A stretch of 64,000 bases of DNA from Candidatus Heritagella intestinalis (GCA_904420555.1 CAJFVO010000004.1:310001-374000), one strand, 5' to 3'. Positions 25,916 through 35,866 are shown, numbered from the stretch's first letter. A program made the numbers and translations. Notes: generated by a model from the sequence alone, not told the origin.

Positions 25916-26806
25916 ATGGAAGTAGTGATGAGCTTTATACAGCGGTATTGGGACTTATTTATCAATTTGATCCGCCAATTTACGTTTCGGGACGCCATTG
26001 ATGTATTGGTGGTTTCCTTTATTATCTACAGCGGCATTAAGCTGGTGCGGGAATCTCGGGCAGAACAGCTGGTCAAAGGCCTGCTGCTGGTAGTGGTGGT
26101 CTTTTTCCTGGCCAATACCCTCCAGCTTTATATGCTTCGGGAAATCCTGATGCTGTTTTTCCAGTTTGCCTTTGTGGCGGTGCTCATTGTGTTTCAGCCG
26201 GAGCTTCGCCGTGCTTTGGAGCAGATGGGGCGCAACGGCGTCAGTAAGCCGCTTTCCCTGGCCTCAGCGCCAAAGGACGTAGAGGAGGAAATCAAAAGCC
26301 AGCGCAAGGGAATCAACGCGGCGGCAGATGCCTGCATCATTCTCCAGCGGCAGAAGATGGGCGCGCTCATTGTGTTTGAGCGGAAAACCAAACTGAAAGA
26401 AATCGTAGACACCGGCACGGTGGTGGACGCCGACCCCTCCGCGCCTTTGATTGGCAATATCTTTTTTAACAAGGCCCCCCTCCACGATGGCGCCATGGTG
26501 ATGCGGGAAGGCCGGGTTCATGCGGCGGGCTGTATCCTCCCCCTGACCAAAAATGACAGCATCAGCGTGGATTTGGGTACCCGCCACCGGGCGGCGATCG
26601 GTATGAGTGAAAACTCCGACGCCGTAGTCGTGGTGGTCTCGGAGGAAACCGGGCAGATTTCCATTGCCGTCAACGGAGTGCTCACCCGGAATTATACCCG
26701 GGAGACCCTGGCGAATACCTTGGAGCGTCTGACGCTTCCGGAGAGCGGAACGGAGAAAAAGAGAAGCGGTATCTTCAGCGTAAGAAGGAGGGGGAAAAAA
26801 GAATGA
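25916..26806 (+). CDS. cdaA: Diadenylate cyclase CdaA
   Basis: 296 aa membrane enzyme that condenses two ATP into c-di-AMP, the second messenger for potassium and osmotic balance. Three N-terminal membrane segments (about 25-95) precede a DAC domain with IFFNKAPLHDGAMVM (DGA motif) and LGTRHRAAIGMSE (RHR motif). A basic C-terminal tail follows. Start may be ATG 25916 or ATG 25928; GGAAGG is nearer the first. It overlaps cdaR by four bases; glmM, often third in this operon, is not adjacent. Confidence 0.95.
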   Translation: MEVVMSFIQRYWDLFINLIRQFTFRDAIDVLVVSFIIYSGIKLVRESRAEQLVKGLLLVVVVFFLANTLQLYMLREILMLFFQFAFVAVLIVFQPELRRALEQMGRNGVSKPLSLASAPKDVEEEIKSQRKGINAAADACIILQRQKMGALIVFERKTKLKEIVDTGTVVDADPSAPLIGNIFFNKAPLHDGAMVMREGRVHAAGCILPLTKNDSISVDLGTRHRAAIGMSENSDAVVVVVSEETGQISIAVNGVLTRNYTRETLANTLERLTLPESGTEKKRSGIFSVRRRGKKE

Positions 26807-28161
26807 AGTGGAAAAAGTGGGGAAAAAGCAGTACTCCGAAGGAAACAGAAAAGCAGAGCCCCCAAAAAGAACCGGATGGCCAGAAGAAGAAAAGGCGCCT
26901 GAAGATTTCGGAGCTGTTTTATAATAACCATTTTGTCATGGCGTTTTCCCTGGTGTGCGCCCTGATCCTTTGGTTTGTCATGGCCATGACCAATACCACG
27001 GAGCGTCCCTGGGAAGTCAGCGGCGTGGCGGTGGATGTAGTGCTTTCGGACGCTGCGCAGCAGGCAAATCTGAAGGTATTTGAACAGTCGGATACCACCG
27101 CTACGGTGTCGGTTACCGGCAACGGCGTCATTGTCAATCGCCTGCAAAGCTCCGACCTGACGGTAGAAGCCACCCTGACCTTGTCGGCAGAGGAAATTCC
27201 CAACGGGCTGACCGAGTATACCCTCCCGCTGGAGCCCCGCAAAGCCGCGGGCAGTGAGTTGACAGACTATCAACTGGTGGATGTCAACCCGCAGGAAGTC
27301 ACCGTGCTGGTGGACCAATATGAGGAAAAGACCTTTACCATTGAAAGCAGTTTGCAGTATGGCAGGGACAATCAGTATTTCTATAATGAACCCAGCCTTT
27401 CTTCGGAGTCTGTGACGATTTCCGGTCCCAAGAGCTCCGTGGATAAAGTCAGCCGTGTGGTAGCGGAATATGAGACCAGTGATGTGCTGACATCCACCCG
27501 GGCCTTTACCTGCACCCTGGTGGCCTATGATGAAAACGGCAACCAGGTAGAGGACCAGTATTTGGAATACAGTATTCAGGAAGTAGACGCTACGGTGTCG
27601 GTGCTGCCCCGGGAAGAATGCGACCTGTCGCCCAATGGCATCAATATGCCGGAGAGCTTCCCAGTGAGCCGGATGTCGGTGGACCCGGCCAGTATTGTCA
27701 TTGCCGGGCCGGAGGACGCTCTGCAAAATCTGGACGCCATTGCCTTGGAGCCCGTGGACTTTTCCGAAGTGGATTTGGATCATACGACATTTACGCGGAG
27801 CATATCGCTGCCGGCTGGGTTTAAAAACATCAATAACGCCTGGGAGGCAGAGGTCACCGTCAATCTGGAAGGGTATTCGCAAAAGTCCCTGACCATCAAC
27901 AAACAGAATATCGTGGTGCAGAACGCGGCGGCAGGGCAGTCTGTGGACGTCCTGACGGAGAATCTGGAAATCCAGGTAGTAGGTCCCCAGAGCCAGGTGG
28001 AGGCCCTGACAGCGGCTAATGTATATGCCAGGCTGGATATGAGCGGGCAGGCAAACTTGACGGGAGCGGCAGAGCTGCCGGTAACCATCAGCTTTACCAA
28101 TGCTTCCGGATGCTGGGCTTACGGAAAGTATACCGTCAGCGTCCAGGTGGAAAAGCAATAA
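26803..28161 (+). CDS. cdaR: CdaR, YbbR-domain regulator of CdaA
   Basis: 452 aa with a lysine-rich cytoplasmic start, one membrane segment (about residues 45-63, FVMAFSLVCALILWFVMAM) and four extracellular YbbR repeats (for example VTVSGPKSSVDKVSRVVAEYE-like pattern and IVIAGPEDALQNLDAIALEPV). CdaR binds CdaA and adjusts its activity. ATGA overlap with cdaA couples translation. Length and repeat number are normal. Confidence 0.92.
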   Translation: MKWKKWGKSSTPKETEKQSPQKEPDGQKKKRRLKISELFYNNHFVMAFSLVCALILWFVMAMTNTTERPWEVSGVAVDVVLSDAAQQANLKVFEQSDTTATVSVTGNGVIVNRLQSSDLTVEATLTLSAEEIPNGLTEYTLPLEPRKAAGSELTDYQLVDVNPQEVTVLVDQYEEKTFTIESSLQYGRDNQYFYNEPSLSSESVTISGPKSSVDKVSRVVAEYETSDVLTSTRAFTCTLVAYDENGNQVEDQYLEYSIQEVDATVSVLPREECDLSPNGINMPESFPVSRMSVDPASIVIAGPEDALQNLDAIALEPVDFSEVDLDHTTFTRSISLPAGFKNINNAWEAEVTVNLEGYSQKSLTINKQNIVVQNAAAGQSVDVLTENLEIQVVGPQSQVEALTAANVYARLDMSGQANLTGAAELPVTISFTNASGCWAYGKYTVSVQVEKQ

Positions 28162-28180
28162 ACCGTACAGTTAAAGCAAA

Positions 28181-28229
28181 AGCCGGAGAGCGCTTTCCAG
28201 AAGGAAGGCTTCTCCGGCTCTTATTTTTT
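28181..28229 (+). terminator. Terminator of cdaA-cdaR
   Basis: AGCCGGAGA and TCTCCGGCT form the stem, followed by CTTATTTTTT. Confidence 0.85.
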
Positions 28230-28299
28230 ACTGCTTTTTTACAGTGCTTCGGGCTTCCTGATATTTGTGAAAAATCACCGGGAAGGACTCAGGATGGTA

Positions 28300-28328
28300 T
28301 TGAATTGAGCGGGGGGAAATGGTACAAT
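28300..28328 (+). promoter_or_regulatory. Promoter of recJ-relA
   Basis: TTGAAT (28300-28305), 17 bp, TACAAT (28323-28328). It lies downstream of the ATG at 28319's upstream flank, so the transcript starts near 28335 and recJ must begin at a later codon. Confidence 0.7.
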
Positions 28329-28375
28329 ATAAAAAATATACGCGTTTGTCACAGTGTAGGAAGAGCGGTGAGCTT

Positions 28376-30442
28376 GTGCGGATTCAGAATTGGAAAGTAC
28401 GTCATTTAGATAAGGAAAATGCAGCCAGGATCGCGGAACAAACCGGGGTCCCTCTTTTCTTGTCCATGATGCTGGAGGCCCGGGGATTCCGGACGCCGGA
28501 AGCGGTAAAAGCCATGCTGCAAAATGACGAGGCCCTCCCCGATCCTTTTTTGCTCCCGGATATGGACAAGGCGGCAGCCAGGCTCCGCCGGGCCATTGAT
28601 AGCTTTGAGAGGATCGCCATTTATGGGGACTATGACGCCGATGGCGTAACGGCTACGGCCCTGCTTTTTTCCTATCTGCAAACCTGCGGCGCAAACGCCA
28701 TGTACTATATTCCCGACCGGGAAAAGGAAGGCTATGGCATGAATCTGGCTGCCGTAGAGCAGCTGGCAGAGAACGGCGTCAAGCTCATTATAACGGTGGA
28801 TAACGGCATTGCCTCTCATCAGGAAATCGCCCGAGCCAAGGAATTGGGGATGGATGTAGTGGTGACGGATCACCACCGGCCCCAGGAAACCCTGCCGGAG
28901 GCCCTGGCTGTGGTGGACGCCTGGCGTCAGGATGTTTCCTGTCCCTGCCGGAATTTTTCGGGGGTGGGGGTGGCGTTCCAGCTGGTGGCCGCCCTGGAAA
29001 TGGAAGACGGGGACCCCCGAAGCCTTTTGGAAAATTATGCGGATTTGGCGGCTATCGGTACCATCGGGGATGTGGTGCCCCTGGTGGGGGAAAACCGGGC
29101 GCTGGTAAAAGCGGGCCTGCGGCTTTTGCAGGAGCCGGAGCGGGAAGGCATCCGGGCCCTGATACGGGAAGCCTCTATGGAGGGGCGCACCATGAATGCG
29201 GTGAATGTGGCGTTTACCCTGGTGCCCCGGATTAACGCTACCGGGCGCATGAGCCATGCGGACCGGGCCGTGACCCTGCTTGTCAGCGAGGACCCGGAAG
29301 AGGCGCAGAGTTTGGCCCAGGATATTTGCGAATACAACGACCAGCGGAAAAAAGCGGAAATGGAAATCCTCCGGAAAGTGGGCGAGCAGCTCAGCCGGGA
29401 ACCGGACCGCCTTTTAGACCGGGTGCTGGTGGTAGAAGGCGAGGATTGGCATCACGGGGTCATTGGGATTGTGGCGGCCCGGCTGGTAGAAAAATACGGC
29501 AAGCCCTGTATCGTCCTTTCCCTGACGGGAGGGGAGGCCCGGGGTTCCGGCCGGAGCGTGGAGGGCTTCTCCCTGTTTGAAGCGGTGAGCGCCTGTGCGC
29601 CTTTGCTCACCCGGTATGGCGGCCACCCCATGGCGGCGGGCATGACCTTGCCCCTGGAAAATGTGGCCCAATTCCGGCATAGGCTCAATGCATTTGCGGC
29701 CCAGCAGGGGGAAATGCCCGTTCCGGAGCTGACCCTGGACTGCCGGCTGAATCCGGCGACTTTGCAGGTGAAGCTGTGCGATATGCTGGCGCAATTAGAG
29801 CCCTTTGGCGAGGGGAACCCGCCCCCGCTTTTCGGCTTGTACAATATGACCTTAATGGAAATCACGCCGGTGGGGGAAGGCAGGCATCTGCGGCTCACCC
29901 TGCGCAAAGAAGATGCGGTAGTCCGGTGTATGCGGTTCGGGGTGTCCCCGGAGGAGTTTCCCTATGAGCCGGGCGACGTGATGGATTTGGCCGTGACGCT
30001 GGACGTCCGGGAATACCGGGGAGAACCGACCCTGAGCATTGTGGCTCGGGAATGCCGGCCCTCCCATCAGGATTTGCTGGCCCTGCTGCGGCAGCAGCGG
30101 GTGTATGAGGCTTTCCGGCGGGGTGAAGAACTGTCCGCCCAGGAGAGACAGGCGCTGCTTCCCACCCGGGCAGATTTTGCCGAAGTCTACCGGTTTTTGC
30201 GAGGGAATCAAGGCTGGAAGGGCCCAGAGGAGTTTTTGTGGCTGCGCCTGCAAAAGCAGGAACTTTCTATGGGCAGGCTCCTAGTGATATTGGATGTTTT
30301 GGAGGAAAGGGGGCTTTTGCGGAAAGAGGAAAAGGGGGAAGATTTGCTGCTGGAGCTGCTTCCGGTGAAGCAGAAGGCAGATCTGACGGCTTCGCCTGTT
30401 TTGAGGAAGTTAGAAGAACAGAGGAAGAAGGAGGGCTTTTAA
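28376..30442 (+). CDS. recJ: Single-stranded-DNA-specific 5'-3' exonuclease RecJ
   Basis: 688 aa DHH phosphoesterase used in recombination and mismatch repair. Motifs: YGDYDADGVTATALL (residues 83-97), DNGIASHQE, VVTDHHRP with the DHH triad, RINATGRMSHADRAV, and the DHHA1 region GIVAARLVEKYGKP, GSGRSVEGFSLFEA, YGGHPMAAGM. GTG 28376 is chosen: GGTGAG is five bases before it, the product then starts RIQNWKVR as RecJ proteins do, and the promoter's -10 overlaps the region just after ATG 28319. The extra 150 C-terminal residues are common in Clostridia RecJ. relA follows one base later. Confidence 0.95.
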   Translation: MRIQNWKVRHLDKENAARIAEQTGVPLFLSMMLEARGFRTPEAVKAMLQNDEALPDPFLLPDMDKAAARLRRAIDSFERIAIYGDYDADGVTATALLFSYLQTCGANAMYYIPDREKEGYGMNLAAVEQLAENGVKLIITVDNGIASHQEIARAKELGMDVVVTDHHRPQETLPEALAVVDAWRQDVSCPCRNFSGVGVAFQLVAALEMEDGDPRSLLENYADLAAIGTIGDVVPLVGENRALVKAGLRLLQEPEREGIRALIREASMEGRTMNAVNVAFTLVPRINATGRMSHADRAVTLLVSEDPEEAQSLAQDICEYNDQRKKAEMEILRKVGEQLSREPDRLLDRVLVVEGEDWHHGVIGIVAARLVEKYGKPCIVLSLTGGEARGSGRSVEGFSLFEAVSACAPLLTRYGGHPMAAGMTLPLENVAQFRHRLNAFAAQQGEMPVPELTLDCRLNPATLQVKLCDMLAQLEPFGEGNPPPLFGLYNMTLMEITPVGEGRHLRLTLRKEDAVVRCMRFGVSPEEFPYEPGDVMDLAVTLDVREYRGEPTLSIVARECRPSHQDLLALLRQQRVYEAFRRGEELSAQERQALLPTRADFAEVYRFLRGNQGWKGPEEFLWLRLQKQELSMGRLLVILDVLEERGLLRKEEKGEDLLLELLPVKQKADLTASPVLRKLEEQRKKEGF

Positions 30443-30443
30443 A

Positions 30444-32642
30444 ATGGCGGTCAGGCATGGACAGACATACGAGGAACTGCTGGAGTTGATCCAGGGAAGC
30501 GGCCGGGAATTCGATATGGAAATGATCGGCAAGGCCTATCATCTGGCGGATGGCGCGCATCAGGGACAAAAACGCCTTTCCGGGGAACCCTATATCATCC
30601 ATCCCCTGGCGGTAGCCTGCATCCTGGTGGAGCTGGGAATGGATTCCGAATCTGTGGTAGGGGGCCTGCTCCACGACGTAGTGGAGGACACGGATTATAC
30701 CCTGGAAGATATTCGGAAGCTCTTTAACCCCCAGGTGGCCAACCTGATTGACGGCGTCACCAAGCTGGGCAAAATCCCCTATTCTTCCCGGGAGGAGCAG
30801 CAGGCGGAGAATATCCGGAAAATGCTCATCGCCATGTCGGAGGATATCCGGGTCATCATTATCAAGCTGGCGGACCGGCTCCACAATATGCGGACCCTGG
30901 AGTTTAAGCCGCCGCAAAAGCAGCGGGATACGGCTTTGGAGAGCATGGAGGTATACGCCCCCATCGCCCACCGGCTGGGTATCCGGGCTGTGAAAGAAGA
31001 GCTGGAAGACCTTTCCCTGCAATACCTGGATCCGGTGGCGTATCACGAAATCGAGGACGCCCTGGCCATGCAGAGCAAGGACCGGGCCGCCTTTATTGAG
31101 CGCACCAAAAAGGAGATCAAACAGCGGGTCTCTACCATTATTCCCAATGTGTATCTGGAAGGCCGGGTAAAGAGCATCAACGGCATCTACCGCAAGATGT
31201 TTATCCAAGGGAAGAATCTGGATGAAATCTATGATGTCTATGCGGTTCGGGTGATTGTGGATACGGTGACGGACTGCTACAATGTGCTGGGCCTGATTCA
31301 CGATATGTTCCGGCCCATCCCCAACCGGTTTAAGGATTATATCTCCACCCCAAAGCCCAATATGTATCAGTCCCTGCACACCACGGTGCTCAGCGCGGAC
31401 GGCATCCCTTTTGAAGTGCAGATTCGCACCTGGGAAATGCACTACACCGCGGAATACGGCATTGCCGCCCACTGGAAGTATAAGCTGGGCATGACCCGCA
31501 GCAACTCTATGGACGAGCGTCTGGCCTGGATTCGCCAGATGCTGGAAAACCAGAAGGACAACGAGGACGCCACGGATATTGTCCGGGCCATTAAGAGCGA
31601 CCTGGCTCCGGAAGAAGTCTTTGTGTTTACTCCCAAAGGACAGGTTATCAGCCTGCCGGCCGGCTCTACGGTCATTGACTTTGCCTATGCCATCCACAGC
31701 GCCGTGGGCAACCGCATGGTGGGAGCCAAGGTGGATAAGCGCATTGTCCCCATTGACTACAAGGTCAAGACCGGCGAGATTGTGGAAATCCTCACCACCA
31801 AGGAAGTGGGCCACGGCCCCAGCCGCGACTGGCTGAAAATTGTCAAGACCAGCGAGGCCCGGAACAAGATTCGCCAGTGGTTCAAAAAAGAGCGCCGAGA
31901 AGAAAATATTGTGGAAGGCCGTTCCGAGCTGGAACGGGAATTCCGCCGGAACAATATTGAGCTCACCGACGAGATCCTGCAAAACCTCATGGATACGGTG
32001 GGCAAGCGCAACAGCTGCGCCACCCTGGATGACCTCTATGCGGCTATTGGCTACGGCGGCATCCAGCTTTGGAAGATTATGCCCCGGATCCGGGAAGAAT
32101 ACAACAAGGCCCGCAGAGCCGCCGCCCAGGAGGCCGCTGCCCAGCACGCCCACCTGATGCAAAAGCAGGCCCAGCAGACCAAAGCCAAAACAGCCGGCGG
32201 CGTGCTGGTGGAAGGGGTGGATAACTGCCTCATTAAGTTCTCCAAATGCTGCAACCCCCTCCCCGGCGACGAGATTATCGGCTTTATTACCCGGGGATTC
32301 GGCGTCTCCATCCATAAGCGGAACTGCTCCAACGTGCCCGCCCGCATTGAGGATGCACCGGAGCCGGAACGCTGGGTGCGGGCCCATTGGGCGGGAGAGG
32401 TCAAGGAGGATTTCCAGACGACCCTGGAGATTGTGGCCGAAGACCGCTCCGGCCTGCTGGCCGATGTGACCCAGCAGCTCTTTGCCATGCGGCTGTCCAT
32501 CCACTCTCTCAATTCCCGGGAGCTGAAGGACGGCTCGGCGGTGATTTACGCCACCTTTACGGTAAACGGGCTGGACCATTTGAAAACCGTCATGGAGCGA
32601 CTGAAGGGCATTGCCAATGTCCGCTCCGTGGAACGCGCATAA
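30444..32642 (+). CDS. relA: Bifunctional (p)ppGpp synthetase/hydrolase RelA/SpoT
   Basis: 732 aa long RSH enzyme. HD hydrolase domain with HPLAVA and LLHDVVEDT, and ADRLHNMRTL; synthetase domain with GRVKSINGIYRKM, YAVRVIVDTV, FKDYISTPKPNMYQSLHT; then TGS (VFVFTPKGQVISLP), a conserved Cys-containing zinc-finger region (KCCNPLPGDEIIGF) and a C-terminal ACT domain (VAEDRSGLLADV). Both activities look intact. GGAGG precedes the ATG; it is cotranscribed with recJ. A GC-rich hairpin without T-run (32645-32690) follows. Confidence 0.97.
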   Translation: MAVRHGQTYEELLELIQGSGREFDMEMIGKAYHLADGAHQGQKRLSGEPYIIHPLAVACILVELGMDSESVVGGLLHDVVEDTDYTLEDIRKLFNPQVANLIDGVTKLGKIPYSSREEQQAENIRKMLIAMSEDIRVIIIKLADRLHNMRTLEFKPPQKQRDTALESMEVYAPIAHRLGIRAVKEELEDLSLQYLDPVAYHEIEDALAMQSKDRAAFIERTKKEIKQRVSTIIPNVYLEGRVKSINGIYRKMFIQGKNLDEIYDVYAVRVIVDTVTDCYNVLGLIHDMFRPIPNRFKDYISTPKPNMYQSLHTTVLSADGIPFEVQIRTWEMHYTAEYGIAAHWKYKLGMTRSNSMDERLAWIRQMLENQKDNEDATDIVRAIKSDLAPEEVFVFTPKGQVISLPAGSTVIDFAYAIHSAVGNRMVGAKVDKRIVPIDYKVKTGEIVEILTTKEVGHGPSRDWLKIVKTSEARNKIRQWFKKERREENIVEGRSELEREFRRNNIELTDEILQNLMDTVGKRNSCATLDDLYAAIGYGGIQLWKIMPRIREEYNKARRAAAQEAAAQHAHLMQKQAQQTKAKTAGGVLVEGVDNCLIKFSKCCNPLPGDEIIGFITRGFGVSIHKRNCSNVPARIEDAPEPERWVRAHWAGEVKEDFQTTLEIVAEDRSGLLADVTQQLFAMRLSIHSLNSRELKDGSAVIYATFTVNGLDHLKTVMERLKGIANVRSVERA

Positions 32643-32738
32643 AGATACAGGCAGGAATCGGGCCGCTGCAAAATTTGCGGCGGCCTGTATGCTATGGGGA
32701 GATTTGACTCCTATATAGAGACAGAAAGGAACAACAAC

Positions 32739-33365
32739 ATGCTCACGGTACAGAGAATTTGCGGCGGGATGCTCCAGACCAACTGCTATCTGGTCACAGA
32801 TGCGGCCACCGGCCAGACGGCGGTGGTGGATCCCGGCTTTTGGAATTTTCAACTGGAAACGGCTTTGGAGGGAAAAAACGTCCGGGCTATTTGGCTGACC
32901 CACGGCCATTTTGACCATATTTCCGGTGCAGCCCAGGTGCAGAAAGCCACAGGGGCGCCGGTGTATCTCCATCAAGACGAGGAATCTTTCCTCACAGACG
33001 TCAATCTGAACCTCTCGGCTATGATGGGGATGCGCCTTCCGCCAGTGGAGGCGGGGAAGCTGCTGCAGGACGGGGAGACCATTTTCCTGGGGGAGAGCCA
33101 ATTTCAGGTGCTCCACACGCCGGGGCACACAGCGGGGGGCTGCTGCTATGTGGGAGAGGAAATCCTCTTTAGCGGGGATACCCTCATGGAGGGCTCCGTA
33201 GGCCGCACGGATTTCCCCACGGGAAATTGGGCCCAGCTGTCTGCCTCGCTGGAACGGCTGCGGCAGATCCCCGGGGACCGGGAGGTCTATCCCGGCCATG
33301 GCTCCTCCACCACCTTGGCAAGGGAGCGGAAAATCAATCCGTATATGGGGGACACGTATTTATGA
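32739..33365 (+). CDS. Metallo-beta-lactamase-fold hydrolase (glyoxalase II-like)
   Basis: 208 aa. Metal-binding HxHxDH is THGHFDHISG, followed by HTPGHTAGG, FSGDTLMEG and YPGHGSSTT, the full MBL set. This short glyoxalase-II-like family (YcbL/GloC type) hydrolyses thioesters; the true substrate is uncertain. AGAAAGGA precedes ATG 32739. Its stop overlaps the hemZ start (ATGA), an arrangement common in Clostridia after relA. Confidence 0.9.
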   Translation: MLTVQRICGGMLQTNCYLVTDAATGQTAVVDPGFWNFQLETALEGKNVRAIWLTHGHFDHISGAAQVQKATGAPVYLHQDEESFLTDVNLNLSAMMGMRLPPVEAGKLLQDGETIFLGESQFQVLHTPGHTAGGCCYVGEEILFSGDTLMEGSVGRTDFPTGNWAQLSASLERLRQIPGDREVYPGHGSSTTLARERKINPYMGDTYL

Positions 33366-34867
33366 TTTTATGGATTGAAGGCTATGACCGCCACTACGAA
33401 ATGGAGAACCTCTGCCGGATCTTTTTCCCTTACCAGAAGATTCAGGTGGTTCTGGGCCGCCCGGAAGAAACCGCTGAGGACGCCATCCAGGCCGGCGTTG
33501 GGGTAGAGGAAGGCGCGGAGGAAATCCGCTTTTTTGCCTGGGTCAGTATTCATGGAGAGCGCCGCCAGGACCATGGCAGCGCCCCTGCCGGGGAATTTTC
33601 CGGCTACAGCGATTTTGAACGCCGGCGGGAATACGAGCGCCGGATGGGGGTATTGCTGTTCCCCCTTCTCGCAGAGCTGTGTGACTGCCGCCCCAAGTGG
33701 GGTATCCTCACAGGCATCCACCCGGTAAAGCTGTTCCGCCAGCTCTTTGAGCAGAAGGGCATGGAAGCGGCGGAAGCATATTTCCAGGGGGCGCTGTTGG
33801 TTTCCCCGGAGAAAACCGCCCTGGCCCGCCGCACCATGGAGACACAGCTGCCCTTCCTGGCCCAGAACCGGCCGGAATCCTGTAGTTTGTACCTGTCGGT
33901 GCCCTTTTGCCCCACCCGCTGCTCCTATTGCTCCTTTGTTTCCCAGACAGTGGAGCGCTCCGCCCGGCTGATTCCCCAGTATGTGGACCAGCTTTGCCGG
34001 GAGGTGGAGTATACCGGGGCTATTGCCCGGGAGCTGGGCTTGCGATTGGAATCCGCCTACATTGGCGGCGGCACCCCCACTACCCTGAACCCGGAGCAGC
34101 TCACCCGGCTCATCACCACGGTGCAGCAGACCTGGGATTTGAGCCATTGCCGGGAGTTTACCGTGGAAGTCGGCCGGCCGGACACCATTGACCGTCCCAA
34201 GCTGGAAGCCCTGCGGGCCTGCGGCATCAGCCGCATCAGCATCAATCCCCAGACCCTCAACGACCATGTGCTGGAGGTCATTGGCCGCCGCCATTCAGCC
34301 CAGCAGACCATAGAGGCCTATGAGCTGGCCCGGCAGTTGGGCTTTGACAATATCAACATGGATTTGATTGCCGGCCTGCCTGACGACACGGCAGAGAGCT
34401 TTGCCGCCACCCTGGACAGGATTTTGGAGCTGGACCCGGAGAACATCACGGTGCATTCCCTGGCCCTGAAACATTCCGCCCGGATGATTCAGCAGGAGGA
34501 TGTGGAACGCTTCCACAACGACGGGGCCACCGCCGCCGCCATGCTGGAATATGCCGATGAAAAGCTCACCGCCGCAGGGTATGCTCCCTATTACCTCTAT
34601 CGTCAAAGCCGCATGGTGGGGAACCTGGAAAATGTGGGCTGGGCCAAGCCCGGCACGGAATGTTACTACAACATCATCACCATGGACGAAACCCACACGG
34701 TGCTGGCCTGCGGGGCGGGGGCAGTCTCCAAAATCAAGGACCCGGGCTCGGATTTTCTCCGCCGCATTTTTAACTTTAAATATTCATATGAATATTGCAG
34801 CCGCAATGAGGAAATACTCGCACGAAAAGACGAGGTGAAAACCCTGTATGAGCAGTTTTGCAAATAG
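33362..34867 (+). CDS. hemZ: HemZ, oxygen-independent coproporphyrinogen III oxidase-like radical SAM protein
   Basis: 501 aa. After an N-terminal domain of about 160 residues special to HemZ comes the radical-SAM core with CPTRCSYCSF (CxxxCxxC, about residue 185) binding a 4Fe-4S cluster and SAM, then YIGGGTPTTLNPEQL and NMDLIAGLPDDT. HemZ-type enzymes were named for coproporphyrinogen dehydrogenation; many HemN-like proteins have other roles such as heme insertion, so the reaction is not certain. It overlaps the kinase gene by 20 bp. Confidence 0.92.
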   Translation: MILWIEGYDRHYEMENLCRIFFPYQKIQVVLGRPEETAEDAIQAGVGVEEGAEEIRFFAWVSIHGERRQDHGSAPAGEFSGYSDFERRREYERRMGVLLFPLLAELCDCRPKWGILTGIHPVKLFRQLFEQKGMEAAEAYFQGALLVSPEKTALARRTMETQLPFLAQNRPESCSLYLSVPFCPTRCSYCSFVSQTVERSARLIPQYVDQLCREVEYTGAIARELGLRLESAYIGGGTPTTLNPEQLTRLITTVQQTWDLSHCREFTVEVGRPDTIDRPKLEALRACGISRISINPQTLNDHVLEVIGRRHSAQQTIEAYELARQLGFDNINMDLIAGLPDDTAESFAATLDRILELDPENITVHSLALKHSARMIQQEDVERFHNDGATAAAMLEYADEKLTAAGYAPYYLYRQSRMVGNLENVGWAKPGTECYYNIITMDETHTVLACGAGAVSKIKDPGSDFLRRIFNFKYSYEYCSRNEEILARKDEVKTLYEQFCK

Positions 34868-35822
34868 TTATTTTAAATATGTCAACCATCTGGAAGAAAT
34901 CAATGACGCGGCCCTTTCCGCCCCCCAGCAGATGATTGAGGAGGTAGAGGACGCCTATCACAACAACCTTCACAACGTAGCCCGGCAGGCCATCCGCCGC
35001 CGGTGCCGGATTTTGATGCTTTCGGGCCCCAGCAGCAGCGGCAAGACCACTACGGCCCATATGCTTCAGCGGGAGCTGCGGGAAATGGGGGTAGACAGCG
35101 TCATTGTCTCTATGGATAACTTTTATCTGGGAGCGGGGCAAGCCCCCATTCTGCCCGACGGCACCTATGACTATGAATCCGTAGACGCGTTGGACGTCCC
35201 GGTAGCTAAATCCTGCCTCAGCGATCTGCTGAAAAAGGGCCGGTGCGATATGCCGGTGTTTGATTTCGGCCTCCGCCGCCCGGCAGATTACACCCAGCCT
35301 TTGGAGCTGCCGGAGGGCGCCATTGCCATTATCGAGGGCATCCACGCCCTGAACCCGGTGTTCACCAGCCATTTGCCGGCCCAGCACGTGATGAAGATGT
35401 ATACCAGCGTCAAGCAGGGCATCAAGGACGCCAACGGCACGGTGATTTCCCCCATGGATTTGCGCCTGGTGCGGCGGATTGTCCGGGACCATCAGTTCCG
35501 CAGCACCACCCCGGAGCGGACCCTCTCCATGTGGCCCAACGTGGTGGCCGGAGAGAATAAGTATATCCGTCCCTACCGCCACAGCAGCGACGTTACCGTA
35601 AATTCCATCCATATCTATGAACCCTGCGTCCTCCGGGCCCACGCTATCCCGCTTCTGCGGGCCATTGCCCACGACAGCCCCCACTTCCAAAAGGCCCGGG
35701 AGCTGGAAGCCAAGCTCATGCGCTTTGAGCCGATTTCCGAGGAGTTAGTACCGGCAGATTCCATGCTCCGGGAGTTTTTGGGCCCCACCCAGCCGGAACA
35801 TTTTGTGAGCTCCATAGAGTGA
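34848..35822 (+). CDS. Uridine kinase-like nucleoside kinase
   Basis: 324 aa P-loop kinase of the phosphoribulokinase/uridine kinase family. Walker A is GPSSSGKTTTA (about 58-68), MDNFYL the family's second motif and IEGIHALNP the Walker-B-like region. The long N-terminal region resembles the C-terminal portion of threonyl-tRNA-synthetase-type nucleoside kinases, but no TGS domain is present. The substrate, uridine or another nucleoside, is not settled. It is the last gene of the relA-MBL-hemZ run. Confidence 0.83.
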   Translation: MSSFANSYFKYVNHLEEINDAALSAPQQMIEEVEDAYHNNLHNVARQAIRRRCRILMLSGPSSSGKTTTAHMLQRELREMGVDSVIVSMDNFYLGAGQAPILPDGTYDYESVDALDVPVAKSCLSDLLKKGRCDMPVFDFGLRRPADYTQPLELPEGAIAIIEGIHALNPVFTSHLPAQHVMKMYTSVKQGIKDANGTVISPMDLRLVRRIVRDHQFRSTTPERTLSMWPNVVAGENKYIRPYRHSSDVTVNSIHIYEPCVLRAHAIPLLRAIAHDSPHFQKARELEAKLMRFEPISEELVPADSMLREFLGPTQPEHFVSSIE

Positions 35823-35866
35823 GGAGAGTTTTCATAGATTGTTCATAGGAAATTTTTGATAGATTC

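Noticed and set aside
32645-32690. GC-rich hairpin after relA
   Set aside because: Strong stem (ATACAGG/CCTGTAT with inner GCCGC/GCGGC) but no T-run, so not called as terminator; perhaps a processing site.
30267-33299. Open frame of about 1010 codons on the minus strand opposite relA
   Set aside because: It is antisense to a certain gene, has no SD, no recognisable domain, and arises because GC-rich codons rarely give stops in that frame.
33227-33361. N-terminal extension of the hemZ frame
   Set aside because: It lies within the MBL gene in another frame; ATG 33362 overlaps that gene's stop in a typical coupled manner.
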